Of a DNA stretch of 64,000 nucleotides, positions 28,901 to 36,750 are shown one piece after another. The notes under the pieces are model-generated. The model saw only the letters and a list, made by a program, of their open reading frames with translations. It had not been told where the DNA came from and did no database searches. The translations under genes were made by a program, and so were the position numbers. Source of the DNA: Stenotrophomonas indicatrix (GTDB taxonomy: Bacteria > Pseudomonadota > Gammaproteobacteria > Xanthomonadales > Xanthomonadaceae); NCBI GenBank assembly GCA_041545745.1, contig CP168152.1, positions 3,780,001 to 3,844,000 on the forward strand. Direction: 5' to 3'. Each line of letters opens with the position of its first letter. The first letter of the stretch is position 1.

Positions 28901-30223
28901 CTAGCGCGACCGCCCCGCATGTCGACGTATCAGGGCGCCTGCCAGCACGACCGCCAGCACCATCAGCACCGGTACGAACAAGCGGGACGTGACTGCCGGC
29001 AACAGACACAGTGCGGTCGCTACAGGTGCGAGCAGCATCGGGATGCGCCGCCGTTCGCCAGCCGCCGCCCGTGCCTGCCATTGGTTGCGGGCAACGCCGA
29101 GGCATACCGCGGCCAGTACCAGCAGGCCAGCAGGCCCCGGCAGCTGTGGAAGCCAGCCCTCCGGCATCGACAGCGCCAACGTCGCCGCCAGCATGGTCAG
29201 CGCAATCGTCACCCGCAGACGCGCATCGGAGCCCGCATCGCCGGGTTCCGGAGGCCAGACCTCCACCCCCAACCGCGCGGCCAACAGCAGCAGCACCAAC
29301 TGCAATGCCGCCAGCCCCGCGCCGCCCGCCAACGGCAACAGTGGCAGCAACCACTGCAGCTGCGGGACACCCTGCAACGCCACCGACAGCGGCCGCGTGC
29401 TGGCCAACGCAGCAAACTCGACGAGACCCGACTGCAGCGCAGCCAATACCATCAGCCACAACATCGCCATCAGCACCGCTGCGCCGGCGGCCCTGGAAAT
29501 CTGCGAGCGAGGGCGCGACACCTTCCCGCAGAACCCTGCCAGCAGGCCCGCACCGAGTAGGACACCGAGCAATGCCACGCCCGCTGCCAGCACGCCGCCC
29601 AGGCCGAAGCGATAGGGCGCGGTCGCCGATGGCAGCCACGGAATCCAATGCGCGTAGTGCACATGGCGCGCTGCCAGCAACAACAGCAGCAGGCCAACGC
29701 CCAGCTTCACCGTCAGCAGTGCACTGGCCAACAGCAGCACGCGCGGCGTTCGCAGCAATGCAGCAGCAGCCCCCAGCAGCAACAACAGGATCGACGCCGC
29801 CAGCGACAATGGCATCCACTGCGCGGGCGAGGCATCGATGACCTCAGCGGCTGCGTACAGATGGCGCGCCATCGATTGCGCCAGGCCTGCGGTGGTCGCC
29901 GTCAGTTCCAGCAGCAGGGCAATCACCAGTACATCGGCGAACAGCTTGCCCCAGGCGGCACGCAGCAGACCATGCAGGCCTGAAGGATTCGGCAGACGCC
30001 GCATCGCCAGACGAAGGCAATACAGCATCGGCACCGCACCCAGCGCCGCCAGCAACAAGCTGAGAACAATGGCGGGCCCCGCCTGCGCCGCCGTGTGCTG
30101 GCCGACCAGAGCGACAACGCTGCCCCCCATCAGCAGGGTCAGCGCCACCACCAGCAGATGGTCGGTGCCCAGCCCTCGGGCCTGCGCACTGGCCTGCAGC
30201 ACGTCTCCGTTGTCGCCGATCAT
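28901..30223 (-). CDS. APC-like multi-spanning membrane transporter
   Basis: A 440-residue, strongly hydrophobic protein with about 12 transmembrane segments. The N-terminal part, ALTLLMGGSVVALVGQHTAAQAGPAIVLSLLLAALGAVPMLYCLRLAMRRLPNPSGLHGLLRAAWG, follows the pattern of APC-superfamily amino-acid permeases (glycine-rich TM1, then a conserved loop). Overall conservation looks low, and leucine and alanine dominate, so the substrate cannot be named. ATG 30223 is preceded by GGGAGC. It is convergent with tolC. The 235 bases upstream hold no recognisable element besides its promoter. Confidence 0.7.
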   Translation of the reverse strand: MIGDNGDVLQASAQARGLGTDHLLVVALTLLMGGSVVALVGQHTAAQAGPAIVLSLLLAALGAVPMLYCLRLAMRRLPNPSGLHGLLRAAWGKLFADVLVIALLLELTATTAGLAQSMARHLYAAAEVIDASPAQWMPLSLAASILLLLLGAAAALLRTPRVLLLASALLTVKLGVGLLLLLLAARHVHYAHWIPWLPSATAPYRFGLGGVLAAGVALLGVLLGAGLLAGFCGKVSRPRSQISRAAGAAVLMAMLWLMVLAALQSGLVEFAALASTRPLSVALQGVPQLQWLLPLLPLAGGAGLAALQLVLLLLAARLGVEVWPPEPGDAGSDARLRVTIALTMLAATLALSMPEGWLPQLPGPAGLLVLAAVCLGVARNQWQARAAAGERRRIPMLLAPVATALCLLPAVTSRLFVPVLMVLAVVLAGALIRRHAGRSR

Positions 30224-30458
30224 TCAAAGCTCCCTTGATGTCGTCCAAGCGTGGTCGACAACAGGCTGGCAGCCTGACGCGGTAGGCGGAATCGGAATCT
30301 GCGCCATACGAACGATGATGTGACGGCTTGCACGCCGTGGACGACGGGAGCGGTCCAGCTACGACAGATTCAAGGCCATCAAGCAGGCTTGATGCAGGCG
30401 TTCACGACAGCGCAAAGCCGGGGCGCCCTTGAAACACCTGAGGGCGACAGGCGGGGCC

Positions 30459-31757
30459 TCAGGCCAGCGGCGGCGGCAGGTGCGGAGCCACCAGCTGCAG
30501 GGTCCGCTGCAGCGCGCCGCGCCCATTGCTGACCAGCGTGCAGCCGGCGCGGGCCATGTCTTCGCGCGCCTGCACGTCGTCGAGCAGGTGCAGCAGCAGA
30601 TCACCCACCGCCTGCACGTCCTCGCCGATCAGCAGTGCACCGGCTTCGCGCATGCGCCGCGAGATCTCGGCGAAGTTGTGCAGATGCGGGCCGGTCACCG
30701 CTGCAGTGCCCATCGCCGCAGGCTCCAGCAGGTTATGCCCACCGATGGCCTGCAGGCTTCCCCCGACGAAGGCAACCTGGGCGCAGCCGTAGAACGGCAT
30801 CAGTTCGCCCAGCGTGTCGATGACGAAGACATCGCTGCCGGCCCCGGGCCACTGCTGTGCGCGCCGCGTCGCCACGCTCCAGCCCTGCTCGCGGGCCAGC
30901 GCCTCCACCTTGGGAAAGCGCTCGGGATGCCGCGGCGCCCACAGCAGCAGCAGGTCCGGATGCTGCTGGCGCAGACGACGGTGCAGCTCGATCACCGCCT
31001 GCTCTTCGCCGTCATGTGTACTGGCCGCGATCCACACCGGGCGCGTGGCCGGTACGTGGGCATGGAACTGTTCGATGAAGGGCTGCACGTCCGGCGTGGC
31101 GATGTCGAATTTCAGGTTGCCCAGCGCCTGCACCTGTTCCGGCGCCGCACCCAGCTGCACGAAACGTGCGGCGTCATCCTGCGATTGTGCAGCCACGCAG
31201 GTGACCGTGCGCAGCGCACGCCGGATCAGTGCTGCCAGCACCCGGTAGCCGCGCAGCGATCGGGCCGACAGGCGCGCATTGAGGATGTAGACCGGAATGC
31301 GGCGGTCGCGGCAGCCGAACAGCATGTTCGGCCACAGTTCGGTTTCCAGGATCAACGCCAGGCTGGGCTGGAAGTGGCCGAGGAAGCGGTTGACGCTGCC
31401 GGGGACGTCGTACGGCAGGTACACGTGGTCGAGCGCATCGCCCCACAGCGCGCGCACCCGTTCCGAGCCGGTCGGGGTGATGGTGGTGATGACCCAGCGG
31501 ATGTCCGGCCGCTGCTCGCGCAGCGCGTTGACCAGCGGCGCAGCGGCGTTGACCTCGCCCACCGAGACCGCATGCAGCCAGACCCGCGGCTGGCCGCTCG
31601 GCTGCGGATAGGACGCATAGCGTTCATCCCAGCGCCGGAAGTATTCACGGACCCGGAAGCCGCGCCAGACCAGGTGGTACACGGTGATCGGCAGCAGGAG
31701 GTACAGCACGGCCGAGTACAGACCGCGCAGGATCCATTCGACAGGGTCTTTACGCAT
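30459..31757 (-). CDS. waaA: 3-Deoxy-D-manno-octulosonic acid (Kdo) transferase
   Basis: Adds Kdo from CMP-Kdo to the lipid A precursor at the cytoplasmic face of the inner membrane. The 432-residue GT30 protein has one N-terminal membrane anchor. Its motifs are VWLHAVSVGEVNAAAPLV, ILETELWPNML, IAASTHDGEEQAV, WAPRHPERF and FVGGSLQAIGGHNLLEPAAMGTAAVTGPH. ATG 31757 is close to the divergent acyltransferase gene (60-base gap), so the two lipid A genes share a promoter region. Confidence 0.96.
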   Translation of the reverse strand: MRKDPVEWILRGLYSAVLYLLLPITVYHLVWRGFRVREYFRRWDERYASYPQPSGQPRVWLHAVSVGEVNAAAPLVNALREQRPDIRWVITTITPTGSERVRALWGDALDHVYLPYDVPGSVNRFLGHFQPSLALILETELWPNMLFGCRDRRIPVYILNARLSARSLRGYRVLAALIRRALRTVTCVAAQSQDDAARFVQLGAAPEQVQALGNLKFDIATPDVQPFIEQFHAHVPATRPVWIAASTHDGEEQAVIELHRRLRQQHPDLLLLWAPRHPERFPKVEALAREQGWSVATRRAQQWPGAGSDVFVIDTLGELMPFYGCAQVAFVGGSLQAIGGHNLLEPAAMGTAAVTGPHLHNFAEISRRMREAGALLIGEDVQAVGDLLLHLLDDVQAREDMARAGCTLVSNGRGALQRTLQLVAPHLPPPLA

Positions 31758-31817
31758 GCGGCAAGGATACGGGAGCCCCCCGGGAAAGACACGCGGCCGG
31801 GTTGGTAGAATGGCGGC

Positions 31818-32735
31818 ATGTCCGATGCCACCACCGCCGTCCGTCCGTCGCTGCGTGATCCACGCAACTGGCCGATGTTTGCCGTCATGTTCACAGCCTT
31901 CGGGATCGCCCGGCTGCCGTGGATGCTGCAGCGCGCGCTCGGCCGCGGGGTCGGCTCGATCGCCTGGCGCCTGGCCGGCAGCCGTCGTCATGCCGCCGAG
32001 GTCAATCTCAAGCTGTGCTTCCCCGAGAAGGACGAGGCCTGGCGCAAGCGGCTGGTGCGCGACAGCTTTGATGCACTGGGCGTGGGCATCTTCGAATGCG
32101 CGCGCTCCTGGTGGGGCAGCATCGACAGCATCCGCCCGCAGGTGCACATCGAGGGGCTGGAACACCTCAAGCAGATGCAGGCCGAAGGCCGCGGCGTGCT
32201 GCTGGTCTCGGGCCACTTCATGACCCTGGAGATGTGCGGCCGCCTGCTGTGCGACCACGTCGACCTGTCCGGCATGTACCGCAAGCACAAGAACCCGGTG
32301 TACGAGTGGGCGGTGAAGTTCGGCCGCCTGCGCTATGCCAAGGCGATGTACGCCAACGAGGACATCCGCGCGACGGTGCGCCACCTGAAGAAGGGCGGCT
32401 TCCTCTGGTACGCCCCCGACCAGGACATGCGCGGCAAGGACACCGTATTCGTGCCGTTCTTCGGCCACACCGCCTCCACCATCACCGCCACCCACCAGCT
32501 GGCGCGGATGACCGGTTGTGCGGTCATCCCCTACTTCCATCGCCGCGAAGGCGGGAAGTACTTCCTGAAAATCGGCGCGCCGCTGGAGAATTTCCCCAGC
32601 GAGGACGTCGAAGCCGATACCACACGGGTCAACCAGGCCATCGAACAGATGGTGCGCGAGGCCCCGGACCAGTACCTGTGGATCCATCGCCGCTTCAAGC
32701 GCCAGCCCGGTGGGCGGAGCGATTTCTACAAGTGA
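31818..32735 (+). CDS. LpxL/HtrB-type lipid A acyltransferase
   Basis: A 305-residue protein of the lysophospholipid acyltransferase family. It transfers a secondary acyl chain to Kdo-lipid A from acyl-ACP at the inner membrane. One N-terminal hydrophobic segment is followed by the catalytic motif GHFMTLEMCGRLL (HxxxxE form). Next come MYRKHKNPVYEW, then YAPDQDMRGKDTVFVPFFG and the C-terminal YLWIHRRFKRQPGG. These are hallmarks of LpxL/LpxM/LpxP. Sequence alone does not separate the paralogues. It is divergent from waaA, which makes the acceptor Kdo linkage. Confidence 0.9.
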   Translation: MSDATTAVRPSLRDPRNWPMFAVMFTAFGIARLPWMLQRALGRGVGSIAWRLAGSRRHAAEVNLKLCFPEKDEAWRKRLVRDSFDALGVGIFECARSWWGSIDSIRPQVHIEGLEHLKQMQAEGRGVLLVSGHFMTLEMCGRLLCDHVDLSGMYRKHKNPVYEWAVKFGRLRYAKAMYANEDIRATVRHLKKGGFLWYAPDQDMRGKDTVFVPFFGHTASTITATHQLARMTGCAVIPYFHRREGGKYFLKIGAPLENFPSEDVEADTTRVNQAIEQMVREAPDQYLWIHRRFKRQPGGRSDFYK

Positions 32736-32759
32736 GATGATGGGCGGTCGGGAAGGCCC

Positions 32760-32822
32760 CATCCACGCATGGCGTGGATCCACGGACCGGCATTCCCAGT
32801 AGATCCACGCCATGCGTGGATG
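32760..32822. repeat. Inverted pair of GTAG REP elements beside the RAYT gene
   Basis: A reverse copy (32760-32783, GTGG-headed) and a forward copy (32799-32822) are separated by 15 bases. They lie 22 bases beyond the 3' end of the RAYT gene. Confidence 0.9.
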
Positions 32823-32844
32823 CTCTCCGCTCCGACAACGGAAT

Positions 32845-33294
32845 CTACAACGGCCAACGACACCACGCATGCGGGTACTCCCCCAACTCGCCGGCCAGTC
32901 CGGCCCGCACCGGATTGCCCAGGATGTACATCGCCTTGTCATGAAGGGATTCATCGGTACGCACTGCATGGTCGTGGTAGCCGTGCTGCCACAGTGGTCC
33001 TTTCTGTCCCAGTTGCCGGTTCAGCAGCCGACCGCTGCGTGATTTGAGCACGGCCATGCACTGGGCCAGCGTTCCCTTCTGCAGTTCCATCAACCAGTGC
33101 AGGTGGTCGGGCATCACAACCCAGGCGAGGCTGTGACTGAAACCATTGCGTTCGATGAAGCGCAGGGTATCGACCAGGACCACCACGTTGGCGGCATCGG
33201 CGAAAAAGGGGGCACGGCCGTGGGTCGCCGTGGTCAGGGAATAGATGTTGCCTGTGCGGGAGTAGCGACCGTAACGGAGTCTGGGGCTGGCCAT
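32845..33294 (-). CDS. RAYT: REP-associated tyrosine transposase (IS200-like)
   Basis: A 149-residue Y1 transposase domain. The HUH motif is VMPDHLHWLMEL (His-Leu-His). The catalytic tyrosine is in KAMYILGNPVRAGL, the usual RAYT NPVRAGL context. The N-terminal RYGRYSRTGNIYSLTTAT and the segment LWQHGYHDHAVR fit the family. ATG 33294 is preferred, and the frame stays open upstream through two further ATGs. It is a single gene flanked on both sides by GTAG REP elements, as expected for the enzyme that mobilises or maintains them. There are no IS-type ends. Confidence 0.93.
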   Translation of the reverse strand: MASPRLRYGRYSRTGNIYSLTTATHGRAPFFADAANVVVLVDTLRFIERNGFSHSLAWVVMPDHLHWLMELQKGTLAQCMAVLKSRSGRLLNRQLGQKGPLWQHGYHDHAVRTDESLHDKAMYILGNPVRAGLAGELGEYPHAWCRWPL

Positions 33295-33394
33295 GGGCAC
33301 AGACTGCGGGTTGCGCGACCCTGCGTGCATTGGCGAACGACCCTGCGGCAGGTCGGGAAAAGCCGCGCCGTCGGCCATTGTTCAAGGGAAAGCC

Positions 33395-33418
33395 CATCCA
33401 CGCATGGCGTGGATCTAC
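33395..33418 (-). repeat. GTAG REP element, reverse copy upstream of RAYT
   Basis: Full-length ATCCACGC-type element in reverse orientation, 100 bases upstream of the RAYT start and facing the direct array that follows. Confidence 0.9.
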
Positions 33419-33452
33419 TGATGAGACACGACCATTCTCCCCGCGCAATCCA

Positions 33453-33666
33453 GTAGATCCACGCCATGCGTGGATACGCCCCCCTCCCCGCGCACTCCGG
33501 TAGATCCACGCCATGCGTGGATACGACCACCCGCCCCGCGTAATCCGGTAGATCCACGCCATGCGTGGATACGACCACCCACCCCGCGCAATCCAGTAGA
33601 TCCACGCCATGCGTGGATACGCCCCCCTCCCCACGCACTCCGGTAAATCCACGCCATGCGTGGATG
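33453..33666 (+). repeat. Direct tandem array of five GTAG REP elements
   Basis: Five 24-base copies start at 33453, 33500, 33548, 33596 and 33643. The last has head GTAA. The spacers are 23-24 bases and C-rich, and alternate between CGCCCCCCTCCCC-type and CGACCACCC-type, so the array grew by duplication of a two-unit block. It ends 7 bases before the O-antigen ligase stop codon. Spacers are related to each other, so this is not a CRISPR. Confidence 0.92.
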
Positions 33667-33672
33667 CGGACA

Positions 33673-35004
33673 TTACGCGGCGCCCGGCTGATCGTCCGGT
33701 TCGCGCGCCAGCAACGTGCCGACGAACAGCGCGGCCAGCAGCACGGTCAGGCCGCCCCAGAACGCGGAATAGAACGCAAGGTGGGTATTGAGCGGGAACA
33801 CGGTGACCGCCAGTGCGAGCATTGCCGGGCGTGCGCGCTCGCGCGCCGCTGCCGGGGCGAAGCGCCATGCCCGCCATGCCTGCGCCACCGCCGCCAGCCA
33901 CAGCAACAGACCCAGCACACCGGTTTCGGCAAGGATTTCCAGCACGATCTGGTGGGCGTGCAGCGCCGGCATCGTGCCCCACACCGCCGGCCCTTCATCG
34001 GCAACGCAATGGGGATAGGCATCGCGGAAGCCACGTGCACCGACACCATTGATCGGATGCGCTTCGATCATGCAGGCCGCTGCGCTCCAGATGCGGGTAC
34101 GACCGGACAGTGCCTGTTCGACCCCGTCCTCACCACCGCCCCAGGCCATTGCCGTGCGCGCCACACGCTCCCGCAGCTGCGGCACGCTGGCAGTCAGTAC
34201 GCCCGCCGAGAGAACACCCACCAGCGCCAGCAGACCCAACCGCTTCCACCCCAGTTGGCGCACGCCGCTGTAGACAACCACCAGGCCGAAGGTGATCCAT
34301 GAGGCACGGGAGCCGGCCAGCAGCAGCACCACGCCCACCGCAGCAGCGGCCAGCAGCCAGCCCGCATTGCCGAAACGGCGCGCCGCCGGCAACAACAGGA
34401 ACGGCGAAAGACTGGCCAGCACCTGGCCGAATTTCAGGTTGCACGGCCCAAGCGCCCCGCTGAGACGATCAGCCAGCGCAGCTTCTTCAGGCGGGCATAG
34501 CGCGTGGCCGCTGATGGCCAGCTTGATCTGTTGCAGCGACCAGAACCATGGGCTGGTGCCTGCCAGTGCCTGCACCAGCGCGTCGAGCGTCCACAGCCCG
34601 GTGATCACCGCCAGTCCGCCCAGGGTCAAGCGCCGCCGCTGCGGGGTGGCCACGGCGATCGCCACCAGCCACATGAAGGGCAGATAGCGCAGCCCGGCCG
34701 CCGCTTTGGTCCAAGACGCCGACGGGTCGACGGCATCGAAGGCCGAGAACGCCTGCGGCAACCAGTAGCCAAGGAAAAGAATCGATGTCAGCGCCCACGC
34801 TGCCGGGCTCAGCAGATGCGGTCGATGCTGCACCCGGCGGATGACCATGCGTGCCGCGGCGTACACCGCTCCCAGGCCCAGCACCGTTTCGGCGATGCCT
34901 GGCAGCGGCCACAACGCAACGTAGGCCAGCACCCACCAGGGCGCCCAGCGGCCAGCGCGCTCGTCGCGCAGGATCGGCGCGGCGTCAGCCAGCGAGGTCG
35001 GCAT
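33673..35004 (-). CDS. O-antigen ligase/polymerase family (Wzy_C) membrane protein
   Basis: A 443-residue inner-membrane protein with about 11 transmembrane segments. The long periplasmic loop carries the Wzy_C pattern HPINGVGARGFRDAYPHC, followed by HAHQIVLEILAETGVLGLLLW. The basic GSRASWITFG after the central helices is typical of WaaL-type ligases. It would join glycan to lipid A-core or polymerise repeats on the periplasmic side. ATG 35004 lies 20 bases inside the end of the upstream GT4 gene, so the two form an operon. Confidence 0.85.
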   Translation of the reverse strand: MPTSLADAAPILRDERAGRWAPWWVLAYVALWPLPGIAETVLGLGAVYAAARMVIRRVQHRPHLLSPAAWALTSILFLGYWLPQAFSAFDAVDPSASWTKAAAGLRYLPFMWLVAIAVATPQRRRLTLGGLAVITGLWTLDALVQALAGTSPWFWSLQQIKLAISGHALCPPEEAALADRLSGALGPCNLKFGQVLASLSPFLLLPAARRFGNAGWLLAAAAVGVVLLLAGSRASWITFGLVVVYSGVRQLGWKRLGLLALVGVLSAGVLTASVPQLRERVARTAMAWGGGEDGVEQALSGRTRIWSAAACMIEAHPINGVGARGFRDAYPHCVADEGPAVWGTMPALHAHQIVLEILAETGVLGLLLWLAAVAQAWRAWRFAPAAARERARPAMLALAVTVFPLNTHLAFYSAFWGGLTVLLAALFVGTLLAREPDDQPGAA

Positions 35005-36100
35005 AGAGGCGGAGGGTATCGCGCTGCATGGCCTGCAGGGTAAACGGGATACGGCCCGGCAGCGATGGCGGCTGTGCCAGCAGGGCCAGCGCACGTTCAC
35101 CCAGCAGCTGCGCGTTGCCCAGCGGCACGGCGCCACTGGGTTGCAGCTGCTGCAGCAGTTCGCCGACCCCACCATGGTTCCAACCCAGCACCGGGCGACC
35201 GACCGACAACGCTTCGACCACGGTGCGACCAAAGGCTTCCGGTTTGTCCGACAGCTGCAGCACCAGATCGCTGGCGGCGTACGCCTGAGCGATGCGCGCG
35301 GTCGGCGTGCTGATGTGCACGGCGCTGGTAACGCCAAGCACCTCTGCCTGCCTGCGCAGTTCTGCCACATAGGCTTCCCGGCCAGGCTCGTCGGTGCCCA
35401 GCATCCACAGCTGTGCCGGCACGCCCGCTTTGCGGACATCGGCCAGCAACTGCAGCGCGTGGGCGTGGCCCTTCAGCCGGGTGCCGCGACCGGGCAGCAG
35501 CAGCAACGGTCCGTCGACCCGGGCCAGCCACGGGTAGTCCGTCGCCAGCGCCAGCCGGGGCCGCCGATCGGCGCGGGCCACACGTGGGAACTGACTGACA
35601 TCCACCCCGCGCGGGATCACCTGCAGCCTGTCGCGTGCCACCGTCGGGTAATGCGTGTGCACGTAGTCGCGCACGCTATTGGATACACAGATCACGCGTT
35701 CGCCGCTGGTCATCACCGCGCTGTAGCGACCGGGCGAATTCAGCCCATGCACAGTGGTAACCCAATGCGGGCGCTGCGATGGCTGCATCGCACGGATCGC
35801 ATACAGCCCCAGCCACGCTGGCAGGCGCGAACGGGCGTGGACAATGTCGGCGCCCACTTCGGTGAACAGGCGGCGCAGGGTCGGCAGATGGCGCAGCGTC
35901 AGCAGCGACTTGCGGCCGATATCCAGGGTCAGGTGCTCGCCACCGCTGTCGAGCAGAGGCTGCACCAGGCGCCCACCGGCCGACACTACCAGCGCGCGAT
36001 GGCCGGCAGCGACCAGGGCCGCGGCGATTTCAAGGGTCGAGCGCTCGACGCCGCCGGAGTGCAGCGCCGGCAGCAACTGCACCACGGTCAATCGGCGCAT
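34985..36100 (-). CDS. GT4-family glycosyltransferase
   Basis: A 371-residue GT-B glycosyltransferase. The N-terminal lobe begins VVQLLPALHSGGVERSTLEIAAALVAAGH, with ICVSNSVRDYVHTHYP and VIPRGVDVSQF at the hinge. The donor-binding EX7E motif is KPEAFGRTVVEALSVGRPVLG, followed by HGGVGELL. It likely adds a sugar to lipopolysaccharide core or O-chain in the cytoplasm. It overlaps the O-antigen ligase gene by 20 bases and follows a small zinc-finger gene by 15 bases. Confidence 0.92.
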   Translation of the reverse strand: MRRLTVVQLLPALHSGGVERSTLEIAAALVAAGHRALVVSAGGRLVQPLLDSGGEHLTLDIGRKSLLTLRHLPTLRRLFTEVGADIVHARSRLPAWLGLYAIRAMQPSQRPHWVTTVHGLNSPGRYSAVMTSGERVICVSNSVRDYVHTHYPTVARDRLQVIPRGVDVSQFPRVARADRRPRLALATDYPWLARVDGPLLLLPGRGTRLKGHAHALQLLADVRKAGVPAQLWMLGTDEPGREAYVAELRRQAEVLGVTSAVHISTPTARIAQAYAASDLVLQLSDKPEAFGRTVVEALSVGRPVLGWNHGGVGELLQQLQPSGAVPLGNAQLLGERALALLAQPPSLPGRIPFTLQAMQRDTLRLYADLAG

Positions 36101-36115
36101 CGAGGGGGCGGCCGC

Positions 36116-36313
36116 TTAGTCGGCCAGCACGAACACGGCGCCGCAGTAAGCACACTGCGCTTGCCCGTTGGGTTCGTCTTCGATCGGCAGGTACACCCGC
36201 GGATGCGAGTTCCACAGCGCCATTTCCGGAGTCGGGCAGCTCAGCGGCAGATCGCTGCGGTGCACGGTGTAGCGCTTTTCGGCGTTGGCGGGCGCGGTGG
36301 CGGTATGGCTCAT
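36116..36313 (-). CDS. Small zf-CHCC zinc-finger domain protein
   Basis: A 65-residue protein with the CHCC pattern: Cys in LPLSCPTP, His in NSHPRVYLPI and two cysteines in AQCAYCGAVF. Such proteins resemble the NDUFS6 zinc domain, but their role in bacteria is unclear. It precedes the GT4 gene by 15 bases on the same strand and is probably the first gene of that operon. Confidence 0.88.
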   Translation of the reverse strand: MSHTATAPANAEKRYTVHRSDLPLSCPTPEMALWNSHPRVYLPIEDEPNGQAQCAYCGAVFVLAD

Positions 36314-36750
36314 GGCGGATGTCGATGAACGGATTGCGAGGCCTGCGATTCTAGCATCTGGGCCCGGCAAACACCGTGCGCTGCGTGGCCGCTGCGCGCG
36401 GCGGCCCGCTTCACCCCCACGCCCTGGCCCCGCCATGCAACCGCCCTGCCCGCTCCCCGGCGGCGGTGCCGAGCCACGGCGGCAGGAAATCCCCAAGCGC
36501 ACCAGTCAGTTCCGCGCGGAATCGGTCGTCGTTCGAATTTCCCGCATTTGGATCGAACTAAATGGCACTTGTCAGGGCGCTGCCGGCTGTTGCAGCATCG
36601 GCAGCGATCCATTCCTGACCCGATCGCATGGCCCGCCCCCCACCGGACCTGCATCGCCTCCCGACTGCCCCGTGGCGGACGGGGCGATGCTGTCCGTGGT
36701 GTTCGCCGATGCGGGTTCTGCCTGCCGCCTGCCCTACCGGGAGACCCTGC
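36314..36750. other. Intergenic region before the GH92 gene
   Basis: A 437-base gap between divergent genes. It contains a short AT-richer patch around 36530-36565 (TTCGAATTTCCCGCATTTGG), the likeliest promoter area for the GH92 gene. No repeat or RNA gene was recognised. Confidence 0.4.

Noticed and set aside
33453..33666. CRISPR-like pattern of 24-base repeats with 23-24-base spacers
   Set aside because: Spacers are similar to one another and C-rich, repeats match dispersed REPs, and no cas genes are nearby.
33234..33982. Minus-strand frames encoding a repeated peptide (STHGVDL.../YPRMAWIY...)
   Set aside because: The peptide repeat is the translation of the tandem GTAG REP array, not a repeat protein. 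It has no start context, and the frame runs into the O-antigen ligase gene.
36628..36750. Earlier start for the GH92 enzyme at 36628
   Set aside because: It would place about 41 non-hydrophobic residues before a clear signal peptide that starts at ATG 36751.
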